Source: Cladocopium goreaui
Taxonomy: Eukaryota > Sar > Dinophyceae > Suessiales > Symbiodiniaceae
Direction: 5' to 3'
Assembly: GCA_947184155.2 (NCBI GenBank)
Contig: CAMXCT020000494.1
Location: 67,501-131,500, forward strand
DNA: 64,000 nt
Every line of letters begins with the position of its first letter. Positions within the stretch are counted from its first letter, which is position 1. Shown here piece after piece: positions 11,738-21,304 of this stretch. A program made the translations under genes and the position numbers. The notes under the pieces were generated by a model. That model did not search any database. It had not been told where the DNA came from and worked only from the letters and a program-made list of their open reading frames with translations.

Positions 11738-12046
11738 TCAAACCCTCCGCTGCAGCTTTACAAGGCTGCAACCCAGGCCGATGGGCGCAACCAGAATAAG
11801 CCCCTCACTGTTTCTATAAGGGTTCGAAACTGCCACGTGGCACGTTTCAGGCGCCCCTTCAATGCCTCAAACCCTCCGCTGCATGCACCGTTGCCAAGGC
11901 TGCAAGGCTGCAACCCAGGCCAAAGGACGCTGGCAAAACAAGCCCCTCACTGTTTCTATAGGAGTTTGAAACTGCCATGTGGCACGTTTCAGGACCCCTT
12001 GAATGCCTCAAACCCTCCGCTGCAGCTTTAGGCATCGTTGCCAAGG
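11738..12046 (+). repeat. Imperfect tandem repeat, about 130-140 bp period
   Basis: CCTCAAACCCTCCGCTGCA starts units at about 11738, 11867 and 12007. Each unit also has an AAGCCCCTCACTGTTTCTAT block and a CCACGTGGCACGTTTCAGG block. About 2.3 copies, no coding sense apparent. Confidence 0.7.
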
Positions 12047-12238
12047 TGTCCTTTTCTGCTTTGACTTTTCTAGTCTCTCTACATGCTGGTCATAATTTTC
12101 TCGTTGATTGAGCCAGCGCAATCCAGGCCCCCCCCTTGAAAGGGGGGTCGGCGGCACCAGGCGTTAGCCCTTTCATATCTTTATTGGGTGGAATATCAAT
12201 GAAAACCCATTAAACCCACCATATTTCTAGGACTTCAC

Positions 12239-12373
12239 CAGATCTTCCCATGGCCCGAACCCACTCTGCGGCCACGCAGCCCGCGCAGCCCGCGCAGCCC
12301 GCGCCTCCCCCAGAAATGGCAAGGCGTCCGCGAAGCGCTGCTGGGCGAACGAGAGGTTGCCGCAGGCCCAGGC
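12239..12373 (-). CDS. TPR-like exon of an unknown gene
   Basis: One 45-codon exon in phase 0 with a GGCAG acceptor and GT donor. It begins AWACGNLSFAQQRFADALPF. The pattern (N-L-A/Y-F-x-Q-x-R-F-x-x-A-L-x-F) is that of a tetratricopeptide helix pair, used for protein-protein contacts. An Ala/Arg tract (ARAARAARAA) follows, made by a short GCGCGGGCT repeat. Other exons of the gene were not located with confidence. A TPR-like minus-strand fragment near 17012-16957 (VLSNLGQCYLATEEFQEA) could belong to the same or another gene. Confidence 0.5.
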
Positions 12374-13646
12374 CTGCCATGTTAAGCTTCAAGAATGGGA
12401 TTCTCACCAACTAAAATATGAGACTTGAATCAAGACTGAAGGATTTGGCTTAGGGGACGTGCCTGAAAAAAAAAGTTGACAAAGGAGAAAAAATGGATCG
12501 GTTGAAACCGTACTGTCTTCATGATCCAATGGCCATTTGAAGGCATCTGTTTTTTTTATCGCAGAGGGTGCAATCATTGGGAGCTACACCGAAGTGAAGA
12601 GCCAAGGATCAGGAAACATGCGGATTTCAGCAACGAAGCTGGGGATTCTATCATTGACAAATGAATTGGTTCAGGGGATTTTTTTCAGAACACAATCACT
12701 TAAGATTTGAAGAAAATAGGCATAAAGATGTGCTGGTCTTTCGGGCTGGGATTCTCATCCGGAATCAGCACTTACCCAGGTTTTCTCACAAACATAACTC
12801 GCTGATATTGGATCTTAGTCATCCCCTAATCCGGAAAAAAAACATAAACCATCACTAGTAGCTATTCAGTCATGGTCCCATATTATATGTATGTTTTACG
12901 TCTCATCCTGGTCCTATAGTGTATATATATAATATCATATAATACGATGTACATGTTATCGGCAGGGAAATATCTGGCAGGGTCCGAGTTGGGTGCCCCT
13001 CCTGCATGCCAAAGAGTGGAGATCGCTTCCCCACCGTCCGCTCGAAAAGGCTGTACGCCTGGCTTTGTACAGTGGTGAAACCGAATCCGGGCGGTGAAGC
13101 GAACAGAGTTTACATGTGAACCTGATATTATCATGATTTATAGGCACATATAGATATGTAACTTGCTCTACAGAGATACACATATAATAGAATTTGAAAG
13201 AAATGAAACGTTCATACTAGAAATCGAGAGTGGCTTTGCGGTTTACCACATTCAAGTATTGAAGTTGCTTGTTTCAGCCAATTTGACTGCAAGACAAGCC
13301 GAATGAGTGGAAAATTTGTCACCCCATGTTTTTTCTCTCGCTGGCTATACAAGATGATACGGTGCCGATGTAGATCCTTAGGTGAGGACCGGTGGCGAAA
13401 ATGGAACAGGAAATCCCGTTCCCAGTGACACGGCGTCAGCGATGCGAAGACTCGCTGTGCTCGTTCAAAGATTGAATTACAGCAGTTCTAGGCAAGCACA
13501 TGTGCCCAAAACTGGAGCTTCATTGAATCAATGAAGCCATAAACCCTGGGTGAATGCACCGCACCGACCCGATTTGTGCGGACCCCTGGCCACCTCACAC
13601 AGAAAACCATGTGTGTAGCTTCATATCTCCATCATATGTCGAAACT
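12374..13646. other. Spacer downstream of RNR2
   Basis: Mostly non-coding. A GC-richer block at 12960-13130 has a coherent minus-strand frame (FTTVQSQAYSLFERTVGKRS), but two other frames are equally open, so I make no call. Confidence 0.35.
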
Positions 13647-15012
13647 CTAGAAGTCTGCATCCAAAGAGAAACGGTTTGACTCTTGATCAAGTGCATTCAT
13701 CACACCTGCTTTCTGATAGTCCCCAACTCTCTTCTCAAAGAAATTGGTCTTGCCCTGCAAGGAAATGAGCTCCATCCAATCGAAAGGATTGGCTGCATTG
13801 AACAGCTTGGAATGACCCAATGCACACAGCAAACGGTCAACAACAAACTCAATGTAGGTTGCCATGAGGTCTGCGTTCATGCCGATGAGATCACATGGAA
13901 GGGCTTCACAGATGAACTTCCGTTCAGCATCAACTGCTCCCTTGATGATGTCATGAACAACTTCCTCAGGAAGCTTGTTCTGCAAGAGGCCATAGATCAA
14001 ACATGCAAAGTCAGCATGAAGACCCTCATCTCTGGAGATCAGCTCGTTCGAGAAGCAAAGCCCTGGCATGAGACCCCTTTTCTTCAACCAGTAGATGGCG
14101 CAAAATGATCCACTGAAGAGTACTCCCTCCACCGCGGCAAAGGCGACGATGCGTTCTGCGAAGCTACATTCCTGATTCATCCACTGGACTGCCCACTTCG
14201 CTTTCTCCTGAACGGCTGGCATCGTGGCAATGGCATTGAAGACATGCTCCTTCTCTGCTGGATCTTTGATGTACTGCTCAATCAGCAGAGAGTAGGTCTC
14301 GGAGTGGATGTTTTCCATGGCCATTTGAAAGCCATAGAAGGCTCGGGCCTCCGGAACCTGGATCTCAGTGCTGAAATTCGTGGCCAAGTTTTCCAAGACG
14401 ATGCCGTCACTGGCCTTGGTGGTTGACACAGCTTATCTTTTGGGGAAATGTATAGTAAATCGCTCAATCCATCTAATCTAAAAAAAACTAAAACCTATGT
14501 GTACAATCTGTACGGCTACAATCCAAGCTGCCGCAAAGAAGGCTAAGATGTGCTTGACAAAGTGTTGCTCATTCTCCGTGAGACTCTGCCAATCTTTGGC
14601 ATCAGCAGCCAAGTCGATCTCCTCCGCAGTCCAGAAGGAGGCCTCATGTTTCTTGTACATTTCCTAGATTTGCTGATGGTCAAAGGCAAAGAATCCTTGG
14701 GTTATAGATGGTTATAGTAAGAAGATTCCCAATGGGAAATTTTGAGGATCTATTGGGATATCTTTCCAGCAGGATTTGCTGATGTATTCCAAACAGATAT
14801 GCCAAATACCCCATGTTTGGGTCGATTAACCAATTGGGAAAAAAAAAGACAACGTCTCAGCAAAGCCAGGTTTCAAAGATGCCAGAGTACTGGATGGGCA
14901 GCAAGACCCATCTGCGGGCATTGGGCTTCAGCAGTGGATCTTCCTTTTCTAAGTTCTTGAATTTGGCACTCACCGCGCTCACAGGAACTGGCACTGCACC
15001 AAGAGCCTCCAT
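13647..15012 (-). CDS. RNR2: Ribonucleoside-diphosphate reductase small subunit (R2), complete
   Basis: R2 carries the di-iron/tyrosyl radical that drives reduction of ribonucleotides to deoxyribonucleotides by the R1-R2 complex, normally in the cytosol. Three exons join in frame: 15012-14875, 14663-14532 and 14414-13647, giving 345 residues. All landmarks are present. KEDPLLKPN and [10 protein letters not shown] come first, then [14 protein letters not shown] and the first ligand Asp in AKDWQSL. GIVLENL is followed by [12 protein letters not shown], with two ligands and the radical Tyr. [10 protein letters not shown] and [10 protein letters not shown] hold the remaining Glu/His ligands. [11 protein letters not shown] and the C-terminal FSLDADF, the tail that docks on R1, complete the protein. 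Intron 1 (14874-14664, 211 bp) runs GA...AG with GAA repeated at both edges. Intron 2 (14531-14415, 117 bp) runs GC...AG. The start Met at 15012 fits the short N-terminus. It appears functional. Confidence 0.93.
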
Positions 15013-15079
15013 GCTGAGGAAGTGAGGAACACAAAGGACACAGAGTCGGAGTTTTCGTTGGGCAAATTGCCGTGGCTGG

Positions 15080-15091
15080 GCCAAAATGGCT
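15080..15091 (-). other. Possible decayed spliced-leader relict upstream of RNR2
   Basis: About 70 bases before the RNR2 start the minus strand reads AGCCATTTTGGC, which is the 12-base core of the dinoflagellate spliced leader as I recall it. The flanks match only partly and the core is nearly palindromic, so chance is a real alternative. Confidence 0.25.
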
Positions 15092-15370
15092 CGAGCGGTG
15101 GATAATAATATGGGTTTTAGATGGTTTATGAAGTTTTTAACCAGCAAATGTGGTCTGCCCTAAATTGCCAAGCATTTTTGTGTGGGAAATGCTTTGCCGT
15201 GGGGAGACCCCAACCACTGCTTGGGGTAGCTGCAGAAGCGCACCTCCGAATAGTGCTTGGATGCCTGCCAGTCAAGTCATTAGCCACATTTGTGGCTGGT
15301 CATGTGGAGTATGAAGCCATCCATTTTGGGCAGCGATCCAGAACCATTTCATGATCAAACATGATAAAAC

Positions 15371-15389
15371 AACAAAATGCAAACATGTC
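15371..15389 (+). repeat. 19-bp direct repeat, downstream side of ARPC1
   Basis: AACAAAATGCAAACATGTC, identical to 16579-16597. The two copies bracket the intronless ARPC1 gene. TGATAAAAC lies immediately outside this copy, and its inverse GTTTTATCA lies immediately outside the other. Confidence 0.85.
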
Positions 15390-15444
15390 TTTTCTCCAAG
15401 CAAGCCACTGGCTGAGAGGGCTATGACGGAAGCAAGCCCCTCAG

Positions 15445-16491
15445 TCACGAAAGCTCCCAAACAATAACTGTGCCATCTAGTGAGGACGTTGAGAATCGTC
15501 CATCTTTGAATGGGCAGCATGATGTAATGGTATTGCTATGTTCCGAGGTGGCTGCCTTGCCGCTGCTTGTGGGGCGAAAGCGTTTCCGCGCTTCATCATA
15601 GGATTCTCGCACTCCACCAGGGCCGCTGCTCGGAACTGCAGCTCCAAGGTCCAGTTTACCAGCAACCTGCCAGGCTCCATCCCGCTGCAGGAACAACACA
15701 GGCACATAGTCGAAGCCACATGCGACAAGCTGAGTGCGACCCACAAAGGCTAAGCATAGGAAAGGCAGACCCCGCCACCTGATATTTTCCACCGGAGCGT
15801 CACGGCCATCCACCAAAGACTTGAATCTCACAGTTGCATCTTGACAGGTGAAAGCCAAAACGTTGCCATTGCTGAACGCAATGTCGTTGATCCATGCACC
15901 TGCATCTTCTGTAACCTGAGGTGTGCCGAAGCCAGGCCCGGCGCCCTCCTCAGACATTGAGACATCATAGACCACGCAGTGCCGGTCAGTGGAGCCTGTG
16001 GCGAGGTACTGAGATGAGGGATGCCAAGCCAGGGCTGTGATTGCTGCTTTGGCTTTGCCCACTTTCATGGCCACCCAACAATTCACCTCCTCGTGCCAAT
16101 AGCAAAGGGCTGTATCCTTGGAAGAAAGGCCTACTGCAAACCGATCACCATCTGGAGACCAGGCTGCACACAAAGCTGCACGCTGTGCCTTAAGCTCAAC
16201 GTTGGAAGGCCTCCATTTTCCATCGCTGTCTTGCTGCCAAACAAAAGCAGTTCGGTCCTCTGAAACGGATAGCAAGCGCCGATGGCAGGACCAGTCAAGC
16301 CCTGTCACCCTCTGTGAATGCTTGGCCAGTACTGCATCCGTTCGCTGGTACTGCTCTGAAACAAGCTCAAAGATGTAAATCTCTTCTGCGTTTGCACAAA
16401 GTGCCAGGAACTGTTCATCCAAAGAAATTGCATGGCAGTTGACCACTTCAATGTCGGGCTCCTCCAAACGTCGAATCAAGCTCGCCAGCAT
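15445..16491 (-). CDS. ARPC1: Arp2/3 complex subunit 1 (ARPC1, p41), WD40 protein, intronless
   Basis: ARPC1 is the seven-bladed beta-propeller subunit of the actin-nucleating Arp2/3 complex. From the Met at 16491 the frame gives 348 residues, against about 370 in animals. It starts MLASLIRRLEEPDIEVVNCH. WD-type blade ends are visible: SEDRTAFVWQQ, KDTALCYWHEE, STDRHCVVYDVS, CQDATVRFKSL, and the C-terminal SSLDGTVIVWELS preceded by EHSNTITSCCPF, as in ARPC1. The frame is open about 18 codons upstream of that Met without another ATG. Neighbouring genes have several introns but this one has none. It lies between 19-bp direct repeats (15371-15389, 16579-16597), which suggests a retroposed but intact copy. 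Whether it is transcribed from its new surroundings cannot be told. Confidence 0.88.
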   Translation of the reverse strand: MLASLIRRLEEPDIEVVNCHAISLDEQFLALCANAEEIYIFELVSEQYQRTDAVLAKHSQRVTGLDWSCHRRLLSVSEDRTAFVWQQDSDGKWRPSNVELKAQRAALCAAWSPDGDRFAVGLSSKDTALCYWHEEVNCWVAMKVGKAKAAITALAWHPSSQYLATGSTDRHCVVYDVSMSEEGAGPGFGTPQVTEDAGAWINDIAFSNGNVLAFTCQDATVRFKSLVDGRDAPVENIRWRGLPFLCLAFVGRTQLVACGFDYVPVLFLQRDGAWQVAGKLDLGAAVPSSGPGGVRESYDEARKRFRPTSSGKAATSEHSNTITSCCPFKDGRFSTSSLDGTVIVWELS

Positions 16492-16578
16492 CTTCTCTTT
16501 CGCTGTAGTTTTGTTAGCCTTGAAATCAGAACATCGCTGGCTCAAACTTACATGCAGCCGCTCTGCATGGTTAGGTCA

Positions 16579-16597
16579 AACAAAATGCAAACATGTC
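16579..16597 (+). repeat. 19-bp direct repeat, upstream side of ARPC1
   Basis: Exact copy of 15371-15389, about 88 bases before the ARPC1 start. It is followed by GTTTTATCA, the inverse of the sequence outside the other copy. Confidence 0.85.
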
Positions 16598-16621
16598 GTT
16601 TTATCAGTTGATCCATGAAAC

Positions 16622-17870
16622 TAGTGAGCGTTCACGCGGAGAACGATGTGTCACACTTTCAACATCAGCTGTGAGTGTGAACCCTTCAACTTACAAAGAT
16701 GTGCAGCCACCAGATGCAGGGCTTTTGGTTAAGGTTTGTGCCTGACATTGCCTCGACTTCCGCTTGGGCCGTCGAAAACGGCGAAGAATGGGCGGACTTG
16801 GGTTTCACAGGCCCAAAAATCTGGAAGGTACTCCAACTCCCCTTAAACATGATGCAAACCCACAAAATCCGATGGCTCAAATGATAATTTCCCAAATTGT
16901 CCCCGCTATTTCATGGATCCTTTGTAGCTATCCCTATGTGTTTTCCATGTGTTTCCAGCCTCCTGAAACTCCTCAGTAGCCAAATAGCACTGCCCCAGAT
17001 TGCTCAAGACCTGCAGAAGACAAAAAGCTGGGATAAGCTGGGGGATTACTGCTCTGAACCTTCAGATTGGTGGAGTTTTTGGAGACCCCTTGATGGGACC
17101 CCCATTCCCATACTCCCATGTTTTAAACCTCAATGGGAAGATTCACCAGTAGCCTCCAGTAGACGTTTACAGGTCTGGAAATCCATTGGGTTCTGGAACT
17201 TATCTCAAAATGCTGCATGTTCCAATATGTGGACGTTTACCGGAGGCGAAAAAAAAGGATATATCATGATATATCACCAACGGCATGGGATTGTTTGATA
17301 CTTGGAATGGGGTTTTGACCCAATGCCCTAAAGCTTGACCAGAAATGTCTGAGGCTTCATGGCATTGGGCGGGCTTGGCCCTCTGGGAGAATCACCATGA
17401 AATTCATGGGTAAATCATGGAACTCAATGGGTCATGGCTTTCATAACTGTTAAAAATACCAGAGGGTAAGTAGAAACATGTAGAAACTATGAAAATATTG
17501 ATGGATCCTACATCTAAGACTTGCAGAAGACCCTCTCAGAGTCAGTATTCACAGCCCACCAAGAAATGACCGACCTTTGCTCGCAGGATGAGCTCATGAG
17601 GTTCAACCGCCTTCAACTGCCGTAATGCCTCGTCACAGCAAACATCACTGGAATAATCTGGAATGATAGGATAGGATTTGCGTGTTGACAAGTCATGCAC
17701 TACTGACGTTCATGCGTCAACCCTCAAATAATAGGTGTCATACGATATCATGATCGTAAAAGCAACTCTTTCCACAGTAATTCGGCTGCAAATGTCCAAG
17801 GACACAGTTATCCTTTGCTCTGTCTTTGCAAAATATGGACATTCTTTCTGCAAGGACTGGAAGTGCAGCA
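16622..17870. other. Spacer with weak exon-like fragments and one MITE remn
   Basis: Short coherent minus-strand frames occur at about 17012-16957 (VLSNLGQCYLATEEF, TPR-like, after a GCAG acceptor) and 17640-17582 (DEALRQLKAVEPHELILRAK, GT donor). They might be exons of a TPR gene that spans this region. A degenerate MITE lies at 17379-17468. Confidence 0.35.
17379..17468. mobile_element. Degenerate MITE, TACCCTCTGG family
   Basis: A shortened copy: CCCTCTGG at one end and ACCAGAGGGTA at the other, with a diverged interior. Confidence 0.45.
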
Positions 17871-17876
17871 GAAGGT

Positions 17877-19841
17877 TCAAGCACGCGAACCCCGATGGAC
17901 ATTGTTTCGCGCGTTTTCCCTGATCGAAAGCACAGCTCTTGAGTACCTCTTTGTCGCGCGAACTGTTGTTATATTCGCAGCCTCTTCTTGCTGCGACAAC
18001 AGTTGGCTGATCCCAAACTCGTGTGGCCGTCCAGATTGTGGCACCGATTCAAGTTCCAAACAGCTCTTAAGTCCAATGGACAAAGTATATGCCATGTATT
18101 TCATGTTGAGAGGAACTGATTTCACAACATCAGTAAACCCGAAATGATCTGAACATCTTCCCTGAAACAAACAGAGTCCTCCCCTGAGTGCCACATCTGG
18201 CATTGTTTTATGCCTCTCATGGCCAAGATCGTCCGCCAGTTTGCTCCATGGCCACATCGATCAGGTCCTCACAGTTTTCCAGATTTCCAGCTTCCCAAGT
18301 CCAAGAATCTCCCGAAAAAATTCTGGCCTCATCCTCCAGCCCAAGCTTCTCTGCCGTATCATCGGCCTGTGAAGGAGATACCATCTCGAAAATATGTTGT
18401 GCTTCAAGTTTCTGGTGATAAATTGTGGTAAAGCCAAAATAATTGACCATAGCAAATTTACCCTGCTTTACTATGTGGTATGAAAAAGCTATGTCGCAAA
18501 CCGGTAAAATGCTAAGCCAAGCCCAATAGGACTGTAAATGGGTTGTATGAACTATATCCAGTGAAAAAATTGTCCAGAAAAAATGGAGCGTGTACCCCCC
18601 AAATTCATGGCCCAAAAATACGGACAGTGATGATAAGATCCAGTGGAATGTAGGGAAAGTGATCGTTTTCCCATGATTTTCGAGGAAAGGATCAGTTGTT
18701 TCATCAGCGACTTCGCTTCGGATGTGCTGCTCGGTGTCCCGACAGCAATGCGCTCGCCATCCACCATGAACCGCACCTGTGAAGCCTCCCGACTTGGATT
18801 TTCGCCACCAAAACGGTGATCCAATGGGAGATGAATGGGAATATAGTTGAATGTAGTGACTAGAACAATAGAATATACATATATATATATATATATGGTT
18901 ATTCACTATAGTTCAACAATAGGTGAATGGCTATCCAAGTGACTAGAATAATGATAAGCCACTTGTTTTTTTTTGAGGGGTCGACATCTTGACAACCAGA
19001 CTTGAGAAACATACCGGCCTGAAGACCCAGGCGGCTGCAGTACGCATCCATCCTCAATTCTTCAGGCCAAGCATGATGGGGTTGTGTCTCTTAAATCAAA
19101 ATCGAATCTGACAAATGCAAGGTAATTGTCAAGCGAAGCTTTTCTCCATGGCAGTTTCATCGCAGTCATTGGCCTCTGGTACAGACCAGCAATTCCAGCC
19201 AGTCTGCACCTAGTAAAGAAGATCTGTTCACGAACCTCAAATCTTTGGAGGTCTGCCACTTGGATCTGTAGAGCATCGGGCACGGCTATAGCTACAGACC
19301 GCTGACATGGAAACCCTTCAGAAGCACGATGAAAAATCCGTCTCCGTCCTCCGCAGAAGGGGCCGAACAAAAAAACGAAGGGCCCCTTGAAAAAAAGACC
19401 GCCCAGAAAATGGCATCCTGTTCTAGCAGCAAACTTGGTCACAGTGATGATGAAAATGATGGTGATTCATTCTCTGGTAGACTAACATAGCTATGGAACA
19501 TCACAATGTTTCATGGGTAAATCATCGAACTAAATTTCCGTAGCTATCTTAGTTTACTGGAGGGTATGAGGATGGTGGTATTTGACCCTCTGGTCCTTGG
19601 GCCATCTTCATGCCAAAGACGCAACTGCGTCTCACTGATGACATGGTGATGACCTTGGTCAACATGGAGAACCAGGCACTGGCTGAAGCGACAAACAAAC
19701 GACAAATCTGGGCGCCCCACCACTGATGCAGCAGAAGGGGAAGCAAAACCTTCAGCAAAAATCTGCCGCCATGTTGTGACCATGTGCATTTGCGACAAAA
19801 ACGCACCAAGAAGTGTTGGAATTCTATGGGCGCCCGCAGCA
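17877..19841 (-). CDS. Unknown multi-exon gene, 3' part
   Basis: Coherent minus-strand exons include one starting at 19841 after TAAAG (TLLGAFLSQMHMVTTWRQIF, then LSFVCRFSQCLVLHVDQ) and ending near 19603. Others lie at about 18810-18700 (REASQVRFMVDGERIAVG) and 18405-18220 (PSQADDTAEKLGLEDEARIF). The last runs 18161-17877 after TTTGTTTCAG (KYMAYTLSIGLKSCLELESV) and ends in a stop. Phases between the middle exons were not resolved and I do not recognise the family. Two TACCCTCTGG MITEs flank the first exon. The gene could extend to the right, where the copia element begins at 20841. Confidence 0.4.
19471..19566. mobile_element. MITE, TACCCTCTGG family
   Basis: About 96 bp from TCTCTGGTAGACTAACATAG to TTTACTGGAGGGTA. 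The inner ACATAGCTATGG and CCGTAGCTATCTTAG arms pair imperfectly. Confidence 0.6.
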
Positions 19842-19895
19842 CTTTACTGTTTGATGCTGCTATGTGCACTCTTGAAGGATTGCCAGCAGCCTTAG

Positions 19896-19993
19896 CCTCT
19901 GGTAATTTCACATAGCTATGGAAAAGTACCATTTTAATTGGTAAAGGAGGTATAAATGGCTCATTTTCCATTGCTATGTTAGTTTGGAGGGTA
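19896..19993. mobile_element. MITE, TACCCTCTGG family
   Basis: About 98 bp, CCTCTGGTAATTTCACATAG to TTAGTTTGGAGGGTA, lying just upstream (in minus-strand sense) of the exon that starts at 19841. Confidence 0.6.
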
Positions 19994-20329
19994 GTGGATC
20001 TTGAATCCAACCTGGCAATGGTGACAATTCCCAAAAAATGCAGATGTTCTTCAAAGAAGATTACACAATAACTGTACGTTAGAATATAGAGTCACATAGA
20101 GCTGATGATGGAATTGTAATTCCATGTGTTTCCATGTTTTTGTCGATGTTTCCCTTAGAAATTTGGATTCTCGGCCACCTTGGACTTCCAAAGTCCATCC
20201 ACTTCGTCGCCAAGGAGCACTGGAAGCCAAATATCCCCAGACAAAGCGCTCCGAGGAATCAAGACCATGTCCTGCGTTCCATGCGACCACGGTGGGATGT
20301 CAGATACCATGTTTGTACGTGTATGTATA

Positions 20330-20520
20330 CAATGTTGTATGTATACATGTGTATATATATATATGTATACATATATATATACATATATATATACATATAT
20401 ATATATACATATATATATATATACATATGCATGTGTATGTATATGTATATATGTATACATATATATATATATATATACATAATTATATATATAATTATAT
20501 ACTACATACATATTATACTT
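20330..20520. repeat. TATATACA microsatellite
   Basis: About 190 bases of alternating TATATACATA/TATATGTATA. Similar AT tracts occur at 7158-7240, 31818-31905, 32065-32190, 36240-36330, 61308-61365 and 62460-62510. Confidence 0.85.
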
Positions 20521-20700
20521 CCATAGAAAAATATGCATAACATACATATCATATCCAAGTCGCTCATTTCTTCGAGACACGGTGTTGCACCAGCAGTTCA
20601 CAGCGATGCTGCCCCGTCTCCTCAGGGCCTTCTTTGTCCGTTTTCATCTTGGTGCCCAGCCTCAGACAAGATTCCAAACGCCGTGATACAGTGCAGTTCA

Positions 20701-20835
20701 GATGAGTTAATCATAGTTAACCATAGTAAACCATAGTTCAGTTGATGATAGTTAATCATAGTCAATCATAGTTAATAATATCATCATAGTTAACCACAGT
20801 TAATGATAGTTCGTCATAGTTATATATCATATATC
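20701..20835 (+). repeat. Degenerate CATAGTTAA repeat at the copia insertion site
   Basis: About a dozen diverged copies of a 9-12-bp unit (atcatagttaa, accatagtaaa, gtcatagttat). The copia element inserted at its right edge. Confidence 0.65.
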
Positions 20836-20840
20836 CATCG
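20836..20840 (+). repeat. Target-site duplication CATCG, left copy
   Basis: CATCG directly precedes the 5' LTR and recurs at 29465-29469 directly after the 3' LTR. Five bases is the normal length for copia integration. Confidence 0.9.
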
Positions 20841-21031
20841 TGTGAAGTGCACTCCATGCACTAGGGTTGTACATGTGATCCTGCGGTGATACCGCGGCAT
20901 TTCCTCTCAAGGGAGGGATAAACTGACGCCTGACGGCGAACGGAAACGCAGCCTTCTCGAAAAAGGCTGTGCCACTACTTTGTGGACTAGGCGGACCAGA
21001 CTTCGAGTGCTGTGTTCCCCCAGACTTCGCA
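20841..21031 (+). repeat. Copia 5' LTR
   Basis: 191 bp, starting TGTGAAGTGCACTCC and ending CCCAGACTTCGCA, identical base for base to the 3' LTR. As in other LTRs it should hold the promoter and, in the 3' copy, the polyadenylation signals. No clear TATA or AATAAA is seen, as is usual in dinoflagellates. Confidence 0.95.
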
Positions 21032-21032
21032 T

Positions 21033-21045
21033 TGGTAGCGGAGCC
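21033..21045 (+). other. Primer-binding site, initiator-tRNA-Met type
   Basis: TGGTAGCGGAGCC starts two bases after the LTR. It resembles the initiator-tRNA-Met complement used by many copia elements (TGGTAnCnGAGC). Confidence 0.7.
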
Positions 21046-21220
21046 AGCTGAGCTTCGTGCTCTTGGCTCTGTTCTGCTCTGCGGAGCCAGCTGAGCTTCG
21101 TGCTCTTGGCTCTGTTCTGCTTTGCTCTGCTCTGGAGCCTGCTGAGCCCTTGTGCTCTTGGCTCTGTGCTGCCTTGGAGCCAGCTGAGCCTTCAGTGCTC
21201 TTGGCTTCGTTCTGCCGCGG
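21039..21220 (+). repeat. 42-bp-type repeats in the copia leader
   Basis: GCGGAGCCAGCTGAGCTTCG begins at 21039 and again at 21081. Two more diverged units (GGAGCCTGCTGAGCCC, GGAGCCAGCTGAGCCTTC) follow. The leader also contains CCTGTGCAGGC twice, a motif that reappears after the ORF near 29200. Confidence 0.7.
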
Positions 21221-21304
21221 CCCTTGCTGAGCTAAGGTCCTGTGCAGGCCTTCTGTGCTTTGCCCTGTGCAGGCAATTGGTGACTGGGAACTACATCCTG
21301 GACT

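Noticed and set aside
16699-16890. Plus-strand frame with FVPDIASTSAWAVENGEEWA and a minus-strand frame with FFAVFDGPSG resembling PP2C
   Set aside because: Both strands are open over the same bases. The PP2C-like DGHGG is altered to DGPSG and no other PP2C motif lies nearby.
20124-20540. 138-148-residue frames rich in Tyr/Ile over a TATATACA microsatellite
   Set aside because: Translation of simple repeat; a coding remnant, if any, is limited to about 20155-20330.
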